DNA of 64,000 nucleotides from Tessaracoccus flavus (GTDB lineage: Bacteria > Actinomycetota > Actinomycetes > Propionibacteriales > Propionibacteriaceae), in contig NZ_CP019605.1 of assembly GCF_001997295.1 (NCBI RefSeq), positions 2,604,001-2,668,000 on the forward strand, in the 5' to 3' direction. Positions 41,428 to 50,278 of the stretch are shown in pieces. The position numbers were made by a program, and so were the translations under genes. The notes below the pieces were generated by a model. That model did no database searches. It was not told the DNA's origin and saw nothing but the letters and a program-made list of their open reading frames with translations. Every line of letters begins with the position of its first letter. The stretch's first letter is position 1.

Positions 41428-43302
41428 ATGTCGAACGAAGGTACGCCGCGCCGCAACGCAGACGGCGAGGAAGCGGTCTTCGGGGCCACGCCGTCGCGCG
41501 CCTTCGAACCGGAGCCTCCCGCCGACGACGGCCTCCCCGACGACATGGCGGACACGGTCCGGCGCCCCGCGTTCAACGCGGACTGGTACCGGTCCGGGGA
41601 CCAGCGAGCCACCGCTTCTGTCTCGCCTGAAGAGCCCTGGGTTGCCGACTTGCCCAGCGGCGATGATCCCCACATCGGTGGACGCATCGGGAGTAACCCT
41701 TCGACAAGCTCAGGGACCACCGGCAACCCTTCGACAAGCTCAGGGACCACCGGCAACCCTTCGACAAGCTCAGGGCCCAGCGGACGCAAGCTGCGCACGG
41801 CATTTCTGCTCACGGCCGCCTCGACGATCCTCCCCGGATCGGGTCTTCTCGGCGCTCCCCGTCTTGCTCACAAGGCCGTCGGTGCCCTGTCGTCGCTGAC
41901 GGCCATCATTGCCGCGGCCGTCCTCTACTCGCGCTACAGCGCCAACCCCGGTCGCTTCATCGCCCGGTTCACCGATCCGTCGGTGCTTCAGACCACCATG
42001 CTGACGATGATCGTCATCGGCCTCGTCTGGGCCATGCTGATCGCGGCGACCAACATCGTCACCCGGCCGGCCGGCCTGAGCGTCGGCAAGCGCGCGCTGA
42101 GCGCGGCGCTGGTCACCGCCCTCGCCTTCGGTGTCACGGCCCCGTCGGCCCTCGCGGCGCGCTACTCGCGGGACACGACGCTGGCCATCGAGAAGGTTGC
42201 CCCGACGGGCGAAAAGGAGGTCGTGTCCACCTCCCGCCCCACGCTCGAGGATCACGACCCGTGGGCGAAGATCCCGCGCCTCAACATCCTCCTGCTCGGG
42301 GCCGACGGTAGCGAGGCCAGGGCCGACGTCGTCGCGACCGACTCGGTGCGCACGGACACCATCATGGTGGCGTCCATCGACACCCACACGGGCGACACCA
42401 CGCTCGTCCAGGTGCCACGCAACGTCCAATACACCCCCTTCCCCGAGGGGAGCGAGATGGACGAGGCGTTCCCCGACGGCTTCAGCTACCCCGGCGAAGG
42501 GGATCGCGGCGCATGGATGGTCAACGGCATCTGGGGCACGGTCGAGCTCTACCACGAGGAGCTCTTCTCCGGCAGCACGTACCGGGGCGCTGAGGCGCTC
42601 AAGGAAGGCATCCAGGGCATCACCGGTCTCAAGATCGACTACTTCGCGATGCTCAACATCGACGGCCTGCAGGAGCTGATCGACGCCATGGGCGGGGTGA
42701 CGCTGAACGTCAACGACCGCTACCCCATGGGCGTGGACCGCAACCCTCCGTGGAGTGAGCCGTCGATGGGGTGGCTCGAGAAGGGGCCCGACCAGCGCCT
42801 CGACGGTTTCGAGGCGATGTGGTTCGCGCGCAGCCGATCCCGCCACGACGACTACGACCGGATGGCCCGCCAGTCGTGCCTCATCGGTGCCGTGATCGAC
42901 CAGGCCAACCCGACCAACCTGCTGCAGCGCTTCGAGGCCGTCGCCGCCGCATCATCGGACATGATCGTCACCGACATCCCTCAGCGCGACTTCCCGGAGA
43001 TGGTCGAGCTCGCCTTCCGGGTCAAGGACGGTGACGTCAACCGCCTCGTCTTCGTCGACGGCAAGAACGGCTACGAGTACAACGACCCGGACTTCGAGGC
43101 CATGCGCCAGGCCGTCGAGGAGGCGATCGAGGGTCCCTCCGCCACGCCGACGCCGTCGGTGTCGCCCTCGCCGTCGACGTCGGTGTCGCCGACGGCGACC
43201 GACCCGGGTTCGCCCAGCGCCAGCCCGTCGCCGAGCGAGACCCCCTTCGTCACGGAGGGCAGCCAGGACGTCACCGACGCCTGCGCCTACCGCGGCGACT
43301 GA
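41428..43302 (+). CDS. LytR-CpsA-Psr (LCP) cell-wall ligase with in-frame repeat insertion
   Basis: A 624-residue membrane protein that attaches polymers to peptidoglycan on the outer face. The cytoplasmic N-terminus (about 1-125) is disordered. It is followed by about three to four membrane helices, then the LCP domain (about 285-530) with LNILLLGADG, RTDTIMVASIDTHTGDTTLV, VPRNVQYTPFP, YFAMLNIDGLQELIDAMGGV and MWFARSRSRHDDYDRMARQS (catalytic Arg cluster). The tail is Ser/Pro/Thr-rich. GGAGG precedes the ATG. Residues 90-119 are three copies of a ten-residue unit, NPSTSSGTTG, made by an intergenic repeat read in frame. Multi-helix LCPs are typical of actinobacteria. Confidence 0.9.
   Translation: MSNEGTPRRNADGEEAVFGATPSRAFEPEPPADDGLPDDMADTVRRPAFNADWYRSGDQRATASVSPEEPWVADLPSGDDPHIGGRIGSNPSTSSGTTGNPSTSSGTTGNPSTSSGPSGRKLRTAFLLTAASTILPGSGLLGAPRLAHKAVGALSSLTAIIAAAVLYSRYSANPGRFIARFTDPSVLQTTMLTMIVIGLVWAMLIAATNIVTRPAGLSVGKRALSAALVTALAFGVTAPSALAARYSRDTTLAIEKVAPTGEKEVVSTSRPTLEDHDPWAKIPRLNILLLGADGSEARADVVATDSVRTDTIMVASIDTHTGDTTLVQVPRNVQYTPFPEGSEMDEAFPDGFSYPGEGDRGAWMVNGIWGTVELYHEELFSGSTYRGAEALKEGIQGITGLKIDYFAMLNIDGLQELIDAMGGVTLNVNDRYPMGVDRNPPWSEPSMGWLEKGPDQRLDGFEAMWFARSRSRHDDYDRMARQSCLIGAVIDQANPTNLLQRFEAVAAASSDMIVTDIPQRDFPEMVELAFRVKDGDVNRLVFVDGKNGYEYNDPDFEAMRQAVEEAIEGPSATPTPSVSPSPSTSVSPTATDPGSPSASPSPSETPFVTEGSQDVTDACAYRGD
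41695..41784 (+). repeat. Three in-frame 30-bp units of the CCCTTCGACAAGCTCAGGG repeat
   Basis: Units at 41695, 41725 and 41755, each AACCCTTCGACAAGCTCAGG plus ten bases; the first two are identical. The same core sits in non-coding gaps at 23603-23730 and 51500-51848. Here it encodes a low-complexity linker in the cytoplasmic N-terminus of the LCP protein. Confidence 0.95.
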
Positions 43303-43311
43303 CGATCCCCG

Positions 43312-43749
43312 TCAGGCCGAGAAGCGCTGCAGTTGCCGGCGGATGTCGGTGGCGACGCGGCGGATCTGCGAGGGATCCGAACCCTGGAACACCAGGTGGT
43401 TGCGTCGCTCAGGCCCGTGGTGGATGGTCAGGCGGCTCCCATCCTCGGACTGGGTGAGGCGGCTGACGTCGGCCCACTGACCCGATGACTCCTTACCGCC
43501 ACCGTTCACCCGGTACCCCTCGTCGTCGATCGTGAGGGTCACCGCCTGCCGGCTGGGAGCAATGAACGCCGCGACGGCGAGGAGCAAGCCGGCCGCGAGC
43601 AGCAGTGCGCTGAGAATCACAGCGACCGGGTGCCAGTCGTTGCCCAGCGCCAGGACGAGCAGGACCGCGCCGACGAGGCTCGCGACGGCGGCGATGACCA
43701 GGGCCCGCACCGGCGGCCGGGGTGTGATGACGTGCACGGTCTTGCTCAT
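43312..43749 (-). CDS. Membrane protein with PH-like cytoplasmic domain
   Basis: 145 residues: two adjoining helices (ALVIAAVASLVGAVLLVLAL; AVILSALLLAAGLLLAVAAF) and a C-terminal soluble part of about 75 residues (VTLTIDDEGYRVNGGGKESS, WADVSRLTQSEDGSRLTIHH, LVFQGSDPSQIRRVATDI) whose strand pattern resembles bacterial PH-like domains. No function known. Convergent with the LCP gene; leaderless signature TAGTGT upstream (43756-43761). Confidence 0.7.
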   Translation of the reverse strand: MSKTVHVITPRPPVRALVIAAVASLVGAVLLVLALGNDWHPVAVILSALLLAAGLLLAVAAFIAPSRQAVTLTIDDEGYRVNGGGKESSGQWADVSRLTQSEDGSRLTIHHGPERRNHLVFQGSDPSQIRRVATDIRRQLQRFSA

Positions 43750-43755
43750 GGCCCA

Positions 43756-43761
43756 ACACTA
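43756..43761 (-). promoter_or_regulatory. -10 box TAGTGT for the PH-like membrane gene
   Basis: TAGTGT on the minus strand, six bases before ATG 43749. Confidence 0.55.
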
Positions 43762-43829
43762 CCGACGGGGGCCTCGGAGTGCCCGGTCTTCCCTTCCGAT
43801 TCCCCGCCTGAGTAGCAGTCGCCAACCGA

Positions 43830-43894
43830 TTCATCCTGAAAGAACGTCCCTCGACGGCTCTATACGCGCTGGCACCTCATTTCTTCAGGACGAC
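43830..43894. repeat. 65-bp palindromic element, copy C
   Basis: TTCATCCTGAAAGAACG ... GACGGCTCTATACGCGCTGG ... TTCTTCAGGACGA; third copy of the family at 14403 and 17147, here in a divergent intergenic region. Confidence 0.8.
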
Positions 43895-43936
43895 CGGAAG
43901 GAAGTCATCCGCCCAGGGTGCCTAGACTCGGCCGGG

Positions 43937-45181
43937 ATGAGTAGAGCTTTGCAGGTGGTACTGGCGGCCGCCGCCGTCGTTGTTTCCCAGTTCCTGGTGG
44001 AACCGCTGCTGCGGCTGAACGGGTGGACGGCGCTGGGCTCGCTCGCGGGGTTCCTCGCTGTAGCCGTCGCGATCGTCGCGGCGGCGCGCCACTTGAACGG
44101 GAGGCAGGGATCCATCCCCGAGGTCGACGCACGTCGACTGGCCTGGGCAGACCTCGCCAAGGCGATCGCGGTGGTGCTGGTCGTGGCGTATCACGTCAGC
44201 CCCACCACCATGGGCCACCTCATGGTCGGCACCAACCGGGCGGCGGGCCTCTACGCCAGCTTCACCACCTGGCTGCTGCCCGTGCGGATGCCGCTGTTCT
44301 TTCTGATCTCCGGCATGCTCTCCGTCCGGGCGCTCCACCGTCCGTGGCGCGCGGTGTGGCGGCCGAGGGTGGCCGACATCCTGTGGCCGTTCGTGCTGTG
44401 GACGGCCCTGCTCGCCGTGCCGTTCGCGCTGGCCTACGTGGCCACCGACCCGTTCGGCTACCTCCCTCGCCAGGCCGGGTGGCTCGTCAACTTCGCGGGC
44501 AACTACTGGTACCTGCCCCTCTTGGTGGCGTTCTTCCTCACCGCGCGGATGCTGCGCGGCGCTCCGCTCTTCGCGGTGGCGCTCGGGGTGTTGCTGTACT
44601 TCTGGTCCGGACCCATGCCGAGAGACATCGGCGGCGTCTTCCTCAACGACGCCATGCTGACCCTGATCCGATTCTGCATCTTCTGGATCTGGTTCGCGGT
44701 CGGCGCCTTCGCCCGGCCGCTCGTCGTCCGCTGGGCCAGGGCACCCTGGTGGCTCGGGCTGATCGCCTTCGTCGCCTACTGGCCGCTTGCCTGGCTCAGG
44801 TACGAGCGCGGCATGGACGACCTCACCCCGACCGCCACCGTCGTCGGCATCACCGCGATCCTGGTGTTCGCCCGCCTCCTCGCGCGCTGGGCGCCGGCGG
44901 CGCGGCTCGGCAGTTACCTGGCCGCCCGCACGCTCCCGATCTACCTCTATCACCCCCTGCTCCTCGCGCTGCTCGTCCTGACGCTGCCCAAGTACGACGG
45001 GGTGGGCAGCGTCGTGGTGATCCCGCTCGTCCCGATCCTGGTGATCAGCGCGGTGGCCATCGCCTGCCTGGCGTACGACGCCACGCGCCACCGCCTGCCG
45101 TGGCTCTACCGCTGGCCGGTGAGAGCTGCCCAGCGTGAGCCCAGCCCCGCAGAATCCGCGGTTCCGCAACGCCTGCGCTAA
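43937..45181 (+). CDS. Acyltransferase 3-family membrane protein
   Basis: A 414-residue protein with about ten membrane helices. RRLAWADLAKAIAVVLVVAY and HVSPTTMG contain the acyltransferase-3 catalytic His; FFLISGMLSVRALHRPWRAV is the second family motif. Such proteins acylate envelope sugars, glycolipids or exported metabolites, with the donor from the cytosol. Two short helices precede the catalytic domain. Substrate unknown. ATG 43937 has TAGACT eight bases upstream. Confidence 0.83.
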   Translation: MSRALQVVLAAAAVVVSQFLVEPLLRLNGWTALGSLAGFLAVAVAIVAAARHLNGRQGSIPEVDARRLAWADLAKAIAVVLVVAYHVSPTTMGHLMVGTNRAAGLYASFTTWLLPVRMPLFFLISGMLSVRALHRPWRAVWRPRVADILWPFVLWTALLAVPFALAYVATDPFGYLPRQAGWLVNFAGNYWYLPLLVAFFLTARMLRGAPLFAVALGVLLYFWSGPMPRDIGGVFLNDAMLTLIRFCIFWIWFAVGAFARPLVVRWARAPWWLGLIAFVAYWPLAWLRYERGMDDLTPTATVVGITAILVFARLLARWAPAARLGSYLAARTLPIYLYHPLLLALLVLTLPKYDGVGSVVVIPLVPILVISAVAIACLAYDATRHRLPWLYRWPVRAAQREPSPAESAVPQRLR

Positions 45182-45195
45182 CATGGGCAAGCGCT

Positions 45196-45280
45196 GGCGA
45201 GGTCGCATAGTGGACTAGTGCAGCCGCCTTGAAAGCGGCCGAGGGGCAACTCTCCGTGGGTTCGAATCCCACCCTCGCCG
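45196..45280 (+). tRNA. tRNA-Ser (anticodon TGA)
   Basis: Acceptor GGCGAGG/CCTCGCC, anticodon loop CTTGAAA between GCCGC and GCGGC, variable arm CGAGGGGCAACTCTCCG, T-loop TTCGAAT, discriminator G; CCA follows at 45281-45283. Confidence 0.95.
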
Positions 45281-45302
45281 CCACAGTCGTCCTGAGGTAC
45301 AG

Positions 45303-46247
45303 ATGCCACCCAAGTCTCCGCTGCCCCCCAGACATGGACTCCAGGCCGCGTGGGTGCGCACCCCGGATCGCGACCCCGACAACGCCCTGCCCTGGCCGAC
45401 GATGCGCGACTGGCTGATCGACAAGCTCGCCCCCTCCCCCGAGGACGTCGACGAGATGCTCCGCCGAGGCGCCTTCGTCGACGACCGGGGCCGACCCTGG
45501 ACCGGCCGCGAGGTGTACCGGCCCCACACGTTCGTCTGGTTCCACCGCGAGCTGCGCGACGAGGCGGAGGTGCCCGGCGAGCTGACCGTTCTGCACCGGG
45601 ACGAGCGGATCGTCGTGCTCGACAAGCCCCACTTCCTGAGCACCATCCCGCGTGGCCGGCACGTGGTGCAGAGCGCCGTGGTCAAGGCGCGCCAGGCGCT
45701 CGACCTGCCCCACCTGTCCGCTGCCCATCGGCTGGACCGCGGCACCGCCGGCGTGCTGCTGATGACCACCGAGAAGAGATGGCGGGCGGCGTACCACACG
45801 GTCTTCAGCGACCGGTCGGCCGTGAAGGTCTACCACGCCATCGCCCCCCACGATCCGGATCTGTCCTTCCCGCTGCGGGTCGACTCCCACCTCATCAAGC
45901 GCGTCGGCACCATGCAGGCAGAGACCCTCGATCTCCCGCCGAACTCCGCAACCGAGATCGACCTGCTGGAGGTCCGGGGCCAGCACGCCCTCTATGAGGT
46001 GCGTCCCCTCACCGGTAAGACCCACCAGATCCGCGCTCACTTCAACCAGCTCGGCATCCCGCTCGTCGGCGACCCCCTCTACCCCGAGGTCCTCCCTACA
46101 GAGATCGACGACTTCTCCACCCCGCTCCGACTCCTGGCCTACTCCCTGGAGTTCCGCGATCCCGTCGACGGCGAACACCGCAGGTTCGTCAGCCGGCGAC
46201 AACTGACCTGGCCAACGCGTATGTTGGCCGACGGAGGTGGTATCTGA
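45303..46247 (+). CDS. RluA-family RNA pseudouridine synthase
   Basis: A 314-residue enzyme that isomerises uridine to pseudouridine in rRNA or tRNA. VLHRDERIVVLDKPHFLSTI, LSAAHRLDRGTAGVLLMTTE (catalytic Asp in HRLDRGT) and YEVRPLTGKTHQIRAHFNQL with GIPLVGDPLYP are the three family motifs. The N-terminal 85 residues differ from the S4 domain of RluC/D. The ATG lies 23 bases past tRNA-Ser and CCA, so it may be expressed from the tRNA promoter. The stop overlaps the next ATG (TGATG). Confidence 0.9.
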   Translation: MPPKSPLPPRHGLQAAWVRTPDRDPDNALPWPTMRDWLIDKLAPSPEDVDEMLRRGAFVDDRGRPWTGREVYRPHTFVWFHRELRDEAEVPGELTVLHRDERIVVLDKPHFLSTIPRGRHVVQSAVVKARQALDLPHLSAAHRLDRGTAGVLLMTTEKRWRAAYHTVFSDRSAVKVYHAIAPHDPDLSFPLRVDSHLIKRVGTMQAETLDLPPNSATEIDLLEVRGQHALYEVRPLTGKTHQIRAHFNQLGIPLVGDPLYPEVLPTEIDDFSTPLRLLAYSLEFRDPVDGEHRRFVSRRQLTWPTRMLADGGGI

Positions 46248-48169
46248 TGGCAGGACCGTGGCGCGCCCTGCTGGCGACGGCGGCAGTGGTCGCGAGCTTC
46301 GTGGCCGCGCCGCCCACTGCGGACGCCGACGAGCCCTTCGACGTCTACACCACCCCCGGGACCCACGAGTACAACGGGAGGCTGTGGCGCACCGCGTGCG
46401 AGCCCTACTCCTCGTCGGTGGAGCGCTGCCGCACCGAGATCGACGCCAGCGTCGTCGTCTACGCCGACGGACGGTTCGTCGAGCAGCGGGGGTGGGCGTT
46501 CAACAACCTCACCTACAAACCCAGCGCGCGGGACCAGTGGGTGGACAACATCCTCGCCCGGCCCGGTGAGCACGTCGTGGACGGACGCCGGTGGAAGACC
46601 GAGTGCGACACGCCCTGGACCGGCGACGGCGCGTGCCGCTCGTCGATCTGGACCGACACGTTCCACCGACGCGGCAGCAGCTACGTCAAGGTGCCCACCT
46701 GGGTGTTCAACAACATCGTGCGGTTCACGCCGGCGCAACCCACCAGCGCGTTCTGTGCCGCACCGGCCAGCGCTGCCGTCCAATCCGTGATCACCGCGAG
46801 CGCACCGGCACCCGACAACTCGCCCCCGACGGACGCGCCAGCCGCAGACGACCTCGCCTCCCCGCCCGCCCCCGCGGACGTCGACGCCGTGACACCCGCG
46901 ACGCCGTCGGCACCTGCCACTGCCGATGCGGCCGTAGCCGCCCCCGAGCCCGAGGCCGCGAGGCCCAGCAACGACGTAGCCGACGAGCCGAGCAGCCCAC
47001 CGGCCGATACCGTGGAGGCCGAGGAACCGGCCTCCGACGTCGTCCCCCTCTCGACCCCACCGCCCACGATCAGCGCGGTCCGCCACCGCGACTTCAGCGG
47101 CGGGCTCTACGACCGGTTCGGAGACATCGAGGTGACCGGCACGTCGACGTCGGGGGCGGGCTGGTGGCTACGCGTCGAACTGCGCGACAGCGCCGGCGCG
47201 GTCCTGCACCGGGAAGACCTGACGACGGGCACCGGCGGCGCGTACCGGGCACTCGTGCCCGGCGGGTTCACCGGCAAGGCGACGGTGGTTGTCATCTCCG
47301 CCAACGGCCAGGCGAGCCAGGCGATCGAGGTGCAGCCCGCGACCGTGACGCAGACCTCCGCGACCAGCCTCGATCCCGTCGCCCCCGCCACCATCACCGG
47401 CGCCCTGACGCCCGCCGTCGACGGCGTCCTGATCAGCGCGCAGATCCGCACCGCCGGCGGTTGGCTGCCCGTCTCCTACGCCCGCACGGCTGCCGACGGC
47501 TCGTACGCGCTTCCCTACAGCCACGGGTCCGGCCAACTGGGCTCGGCGGACGTGAGAGTGTGCGCCACCACGGCCTGGGGTGCGACCGTTCCCGGGCCCG
47601 CGGCGACGACGCTCGCCCGCGCGCGGCTCGCCAATCCGGAGATCACCGCGACCACCGCCGACGAGGTGGCCGCCACCTACCGGGCCGGTTGCCCAGTCGG
47701 CCCGTCGGGGCTGCGGACAGTGCGGATCAACCAGCAGTCGATGGACGGACGCATCTACCGCGGTGAGATCATCGTGCGCACCCAGCGCGCGGCGGAGGTG
47801 GCCGACGTGTTCCGGCGCACCTTCGACGCAGGCTTCCCCGTCTATCAGATGACCAACCCCAACGCTTTCGGTGCCGACGACCCGCGCATGATGGCGGCCA
47901 ACAACACGTCTGCGTTCAACTGCCGCCGTGTCGTCGGTAACCCGTACGCGATGTCGCCGCATTCCTATGGCTACGCCGTCGATGTCAACCCGTGGCAGAA
48001 CCCCTACCGCGACCCGACGGGCAAGTGGTGGCCCTCCACCGACCACGTCTCCCGAACGCCTGTCGTCCCCGGACAACTGACCGAGTCCAGCGCCCCTGTG
48101 GTGGCGATGAAGGACCACGGCTGGCGCTGGTTCTCCGGGTGGGACTGGCACCACTTCGAGAAGCGGTGA
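46247..48169 (+). CDS. Secreted M15-type peptidase with two N-terminal Trp/Cys domains
   Basis: 640 residues. Signal peptide (LLATAAVVASFVAAPPTADA). Two copies of a Trp/Cys domain of about 65 residues follow: RLWRTACEPY...CRTEI...GWAFNNLTYKP and RRWKTECDTP...ACRSS...TWVFNNIVRFT. A Pro/Ala-rich linker is at about 180-280, then two beta-rich repeats (VTGTSTSGAGWWLRVELRDS; ITGALTPAVDGVLISAQIRT). The C-terminal M15 peptidase domain (about 485-640) has SPHSYGYAVDVNPW (zinc His and Asp) and WHHFEKR (zinc His). It cleaves D-Ala or L-Ala-D-Glu bonds in peptidoglycan (inferred). GGAGG precedes the ATG; coupled to the synthase gene. Confidence 0.85.
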   Translation: MAGPWRALLATAAVVASFVAAPPTADADEPFDVYTTPGTHEYNGRLWRTACEPYSSSVERCRTEIDASVVVYADGRFVEQRGWAFNNLTYKPSARDQWVDNILARPGEHVVDGRRWKTECDTPWTGDGACRSSIWTDTFHRRGSSYVKVPTWVFNNIVRFTPAQPTSAFCAAPASAAVQSVITASAPAPDNSPPTDAPAADDLASPPAPADVDAVTPATPSAPATADAAVAAPEPEAARPSNDVADEPSSPPADTVEAEEPASDVVPLSTPPPTISAVRHRDFSGGLYDRFGDIEVTGTSTSGAGWWLRVELRDSAGAVLHREDLTTGTGGAYRALVPGGFTGKATVVVISANGQASQAIEVQPATVTQTSATSLDPVAPATITGALTPAVDGVLISAQIRTAGGWLPVSYARTAADGSYALPYSHGSGQLGSADVRVCATTAWGATVPGPAATTLARARLANPEITATTADEVAATYRAGCPVGPSGLRTVRINQQSMDGRIYRGEIIVRTQRAAEVADVFRRTFDAGFPVYQMTNPNAFGADDPRMMAANNTSAFNCRRVVGNPYAMSPHSYGYAVDVNPWQNPYRDPTGKWWPSTDHVSRTPVVPGQLTESSAPVVAMKDHGWRWFSGWDWHHFEKR

Positions 48170-48939
48170 GCAGCGTGCGTCGGGTGGTCTCGGCAGCCGC
48201 GCTGGCCCTGGCGGGGGTCCTGGCCGGCTGTGCCGGGTCGGACCCGACCGCGCCCGCGCCGTCGGTGGGCATGTCTGCCTCCGAGGCAGCGCCAACCCCA
48301 AGCGCCCCAACCGACCCGCCGACGACGGAGCCCAGCCCGTCGCGCGCGCCGTCCCCGACTCAGACCGCCCCGGCTCCGCCCCCCACTGCGCCGAACAGCC
48401 TCCCGCCCAACGACCGTGCCCCGACGGCGCCACCGCCTGTGCCGACGGCACCGGCCCCGTCGACGGCCGGAGGACTCAGCGAGGCCGATCTGACGGTCCC
48501 CGACGGGTGGGAGCCGACCGCCAGGCCGGGCTCACCCGAGGAGGGGTATCTGGGCAACGGCACCTGGGTGCATGCCACGTCGCCCGAGCATTCCGCCTAC
48601 GCGGCGATCGCGCTCGGCTGCACCGACGTCGGCGCCTACCCCACGCCGGTGGCCGCTTTGGAGGGAACGATCGTCGGGCCGGACGGGCAACCGGGGGTGG
48701 GCCTCGCGTTGGAGTTTGGCTCCCAGGACGACGCCGCCGCCTACTTTGCGGAGTGGACCCGGCAGGCCGAGGCCTGCGTCGGGACCGTGACGGAGAAGGT
48801 CTCGCTCGACGACGAGACGTGGGTGGGGCGACGCCTGCTCGACACGGTGTGGTCAGAGGCCGTGGCGCTCAGCGGCACCAGCGTGCGGCTGCTGATCCTG
48901 GACGACCCGGACGCTGACGTTGCGGCCGCGGTCGGCTGA
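48166..48939 (+). CDS. Secreted lipoprotein with Pro/Thr-rich linker
   Basis: 257 residues. Signal RRVVSAAALALAGVLAGC with lipobox LAGC, then about 80 residues of Pro/Ala/Thr/Ser. The globular C-terminal domain of about 150 residues begins LTVPDGWEPTARPGSPEEGY and has two Cys (LGCTDVG; EACVGTV). No family recognised. GTG at 48166 overlaps the stop of the peptidase gene (GTGA), so the pair is coupled; a second in-frame GTG at 48175 is possible. Likely anchored at the outer membrane face with the peptidase nearby. Confidence 0.72.
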   Translation: MSSVRRVVSAAALALAGVLAGCAGSDPTAPAPSVGMSASEAAPTPSAPTDPPTTEPSPSRAPSPTQTAPAPPPTAPNSLPPNDRAPTAPPPVPTAPAPSTAGGLSEADLTVPDGWEPTARPGSPEEGYLGNGTWVHATSPEHSAYAAIALGCTDVGAYPTPVAALEGTIVGPDGQPGVGLALEFGSQDDAAAYFAEWTRQAEACVGTVTEKVSLDDETWVGRRLLDTVWSEAVALSGTSVRLLILDDPDADVAAAVG

Positions 48940-48940
48940 C

Positions 48941-50119
48941 CTAACGAACGCTGATGTGCACGTGGTCGTAGTGGTTCGCGCTGGCTGAGCCGCGATCGGA
49001 CATCGAGCGCCAGCCGTCGCCGGAGCGCTGCGAGGTCCAGATCTTCTGCGAGTAGATGACCTCGATGATGCCCAGTGACCCCGCGTTGGCGCGCGCCCAG
49101 CGCGCGATCTGCCAGCCGTAGTCGCCTGAGACCATGACGTCGATCGCCTGCCCGGAGCTGTGGTAGGAGCCGCCGCCGGAGCGACGACCGCCGTAGCTGC
49201 TCACCTTGGGGAAGGCTGCGCAGACGGCGCGGAGCACAGTGCGGGTCCGCGACGTCAGTCCCGACTCGATCCCGCTGGCCTTCGCGCACGCGGCCGTCGA
49301 GGTGCTGGACGAGGACTCGCCGCCGCCCGACGACGACTGTGTCTTCGTGGCGGTCGCGGTCGCCTTCGGAGCAGGCTTGGGGGACGGCTTCGGCGGCGCC
49401 GTCTTCGTGAGGAAGCTCCCCTTGATCCAGCCGGACCGCTTGGAGATGACCACCTGGCGCCATCCGTCGACCTCGCGATCGGTGATGGTGACGGCCTTGC
49501 CCTCCGCGATGGAGGTGCGTACGTCGAACCCGGTGCCGGGGCCGGTCCGGACGTTCACGGACGCGGTTGAGTAACGCGTGCCGGCTTCGGCCCCGAGTTT
49601 CGCGTAGTCGACCTTGGGGGCCGCAGGTTTCTCAGCCTTGACGGCTGCCGGCTTCTCGGCCGGGGGCGTCGAGGGTGCAGGCGCCGGCGCAGTCACCGTG
49701 GGGGTGGGTGTCGGGGCTGGCGTCGGGGCGATCGGCAGGCCCGGCAGGGGTCCGGCGTTGACGCTCGGGGACGGCGCTGGGCTGGGGGATGTCGACGGGC
49801 TGGGCGACGTCGTCGGCGAGGGGGAGGCGCTGGGGCTCGGGGTGGGGGTCGACAGTGACGGCCTGGACTGGCTGCGCGAGATGCCGAGCGGGAGAGTGAC
49901 GGTCGCCTTGGCAGGCTCGGTGACTGCAGCCACCTCGGGGCGCGGGACCACCATGAGGCCGGCGGCGAGGCCGACGACGGACAGGATCGCGATAGGCGCC
50001 ATCACCAGACGTGCCATCCGCGGCCTGGCTAGCGCACCGGACGCAGCCCTCCTCGCGGGGACCACCAAGCCGAGTTCGGCGACAGAATCGTCGGGAGCTG
50101 CGCGGCGTGCGTCGACCAT
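48941..50119 (-). CDS. SH3b protein with M15-like (ARB-07466-type) C-terminal domain
   Basis: 392 residues. A cytoplasmic stretch, one membrane helix (MAPIAILSVVGLAAGLMVV) and a long Pro/Ser/Thr linker. A bacterial SH3 domain follows (STASVNVRTGPGTGFDVRTS ... VDGWRQVVISKRSGWIKGSF). The C-terminal domain has SYHSSGQAIDVMVSG and SANHYDHVHISVR, the His/Asp/His pattern of D-Ala-D-Ala peptidase-like folds (ARB-07466 family by recall). Cell-wall binding plus possible peptidase role. AAGGA lies before the ATG. Convergent with the lipoprotein gene, one base between stops. Confidence 0.8.
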   Translation of the reverse strand: MVDARRAAPDDSVAELGLVVPARRAASGALARPRMARLVMAPIAILSVVGLAAGLMVVPRPEVAAVTEPAKATVTLPLGISRSQSRPSLSTPTPSPSASPSPTTSPSPSTSPSPAPSPSVNAGPLPGLPIAPTPAPTPTPTVTAPAPAPSTPPAEKPAAVKAEKPAAPKVDYAKLGAEAGTRYSTASVNVRTGPGTGFDVRTSIAEGKAVTITDREVDGWRQVVISKRSGWIKGSFLTKTAPPKPSPKPAPKATATATKTQSSSGGGESSSSTSTAACAKASGIESGLTSRTRTVLRAVCAAFPKVSSYGGRRSGGGSYHSSGQAIDVMVSGDYGWQIARWARANAGSLGIIEVIYSQKIWTSQRSGDGWRSMSDRGSASANHYDHVHISVR

Positions 50120-50278
50120 GTCGTCCTTCCTGAGAAACTTTAAGGTTGTGTCAGAATACGCGGCGACAGGTCGATTACCAAAGAGGGAACGCCGGTGATC
50201 CCAACCCTCTCCCCGGCAGCCCCGTCACGGTGGGCTAGGCTGCCTCCACCCCAAAGGATGAACGGGACTGATTCAAAG

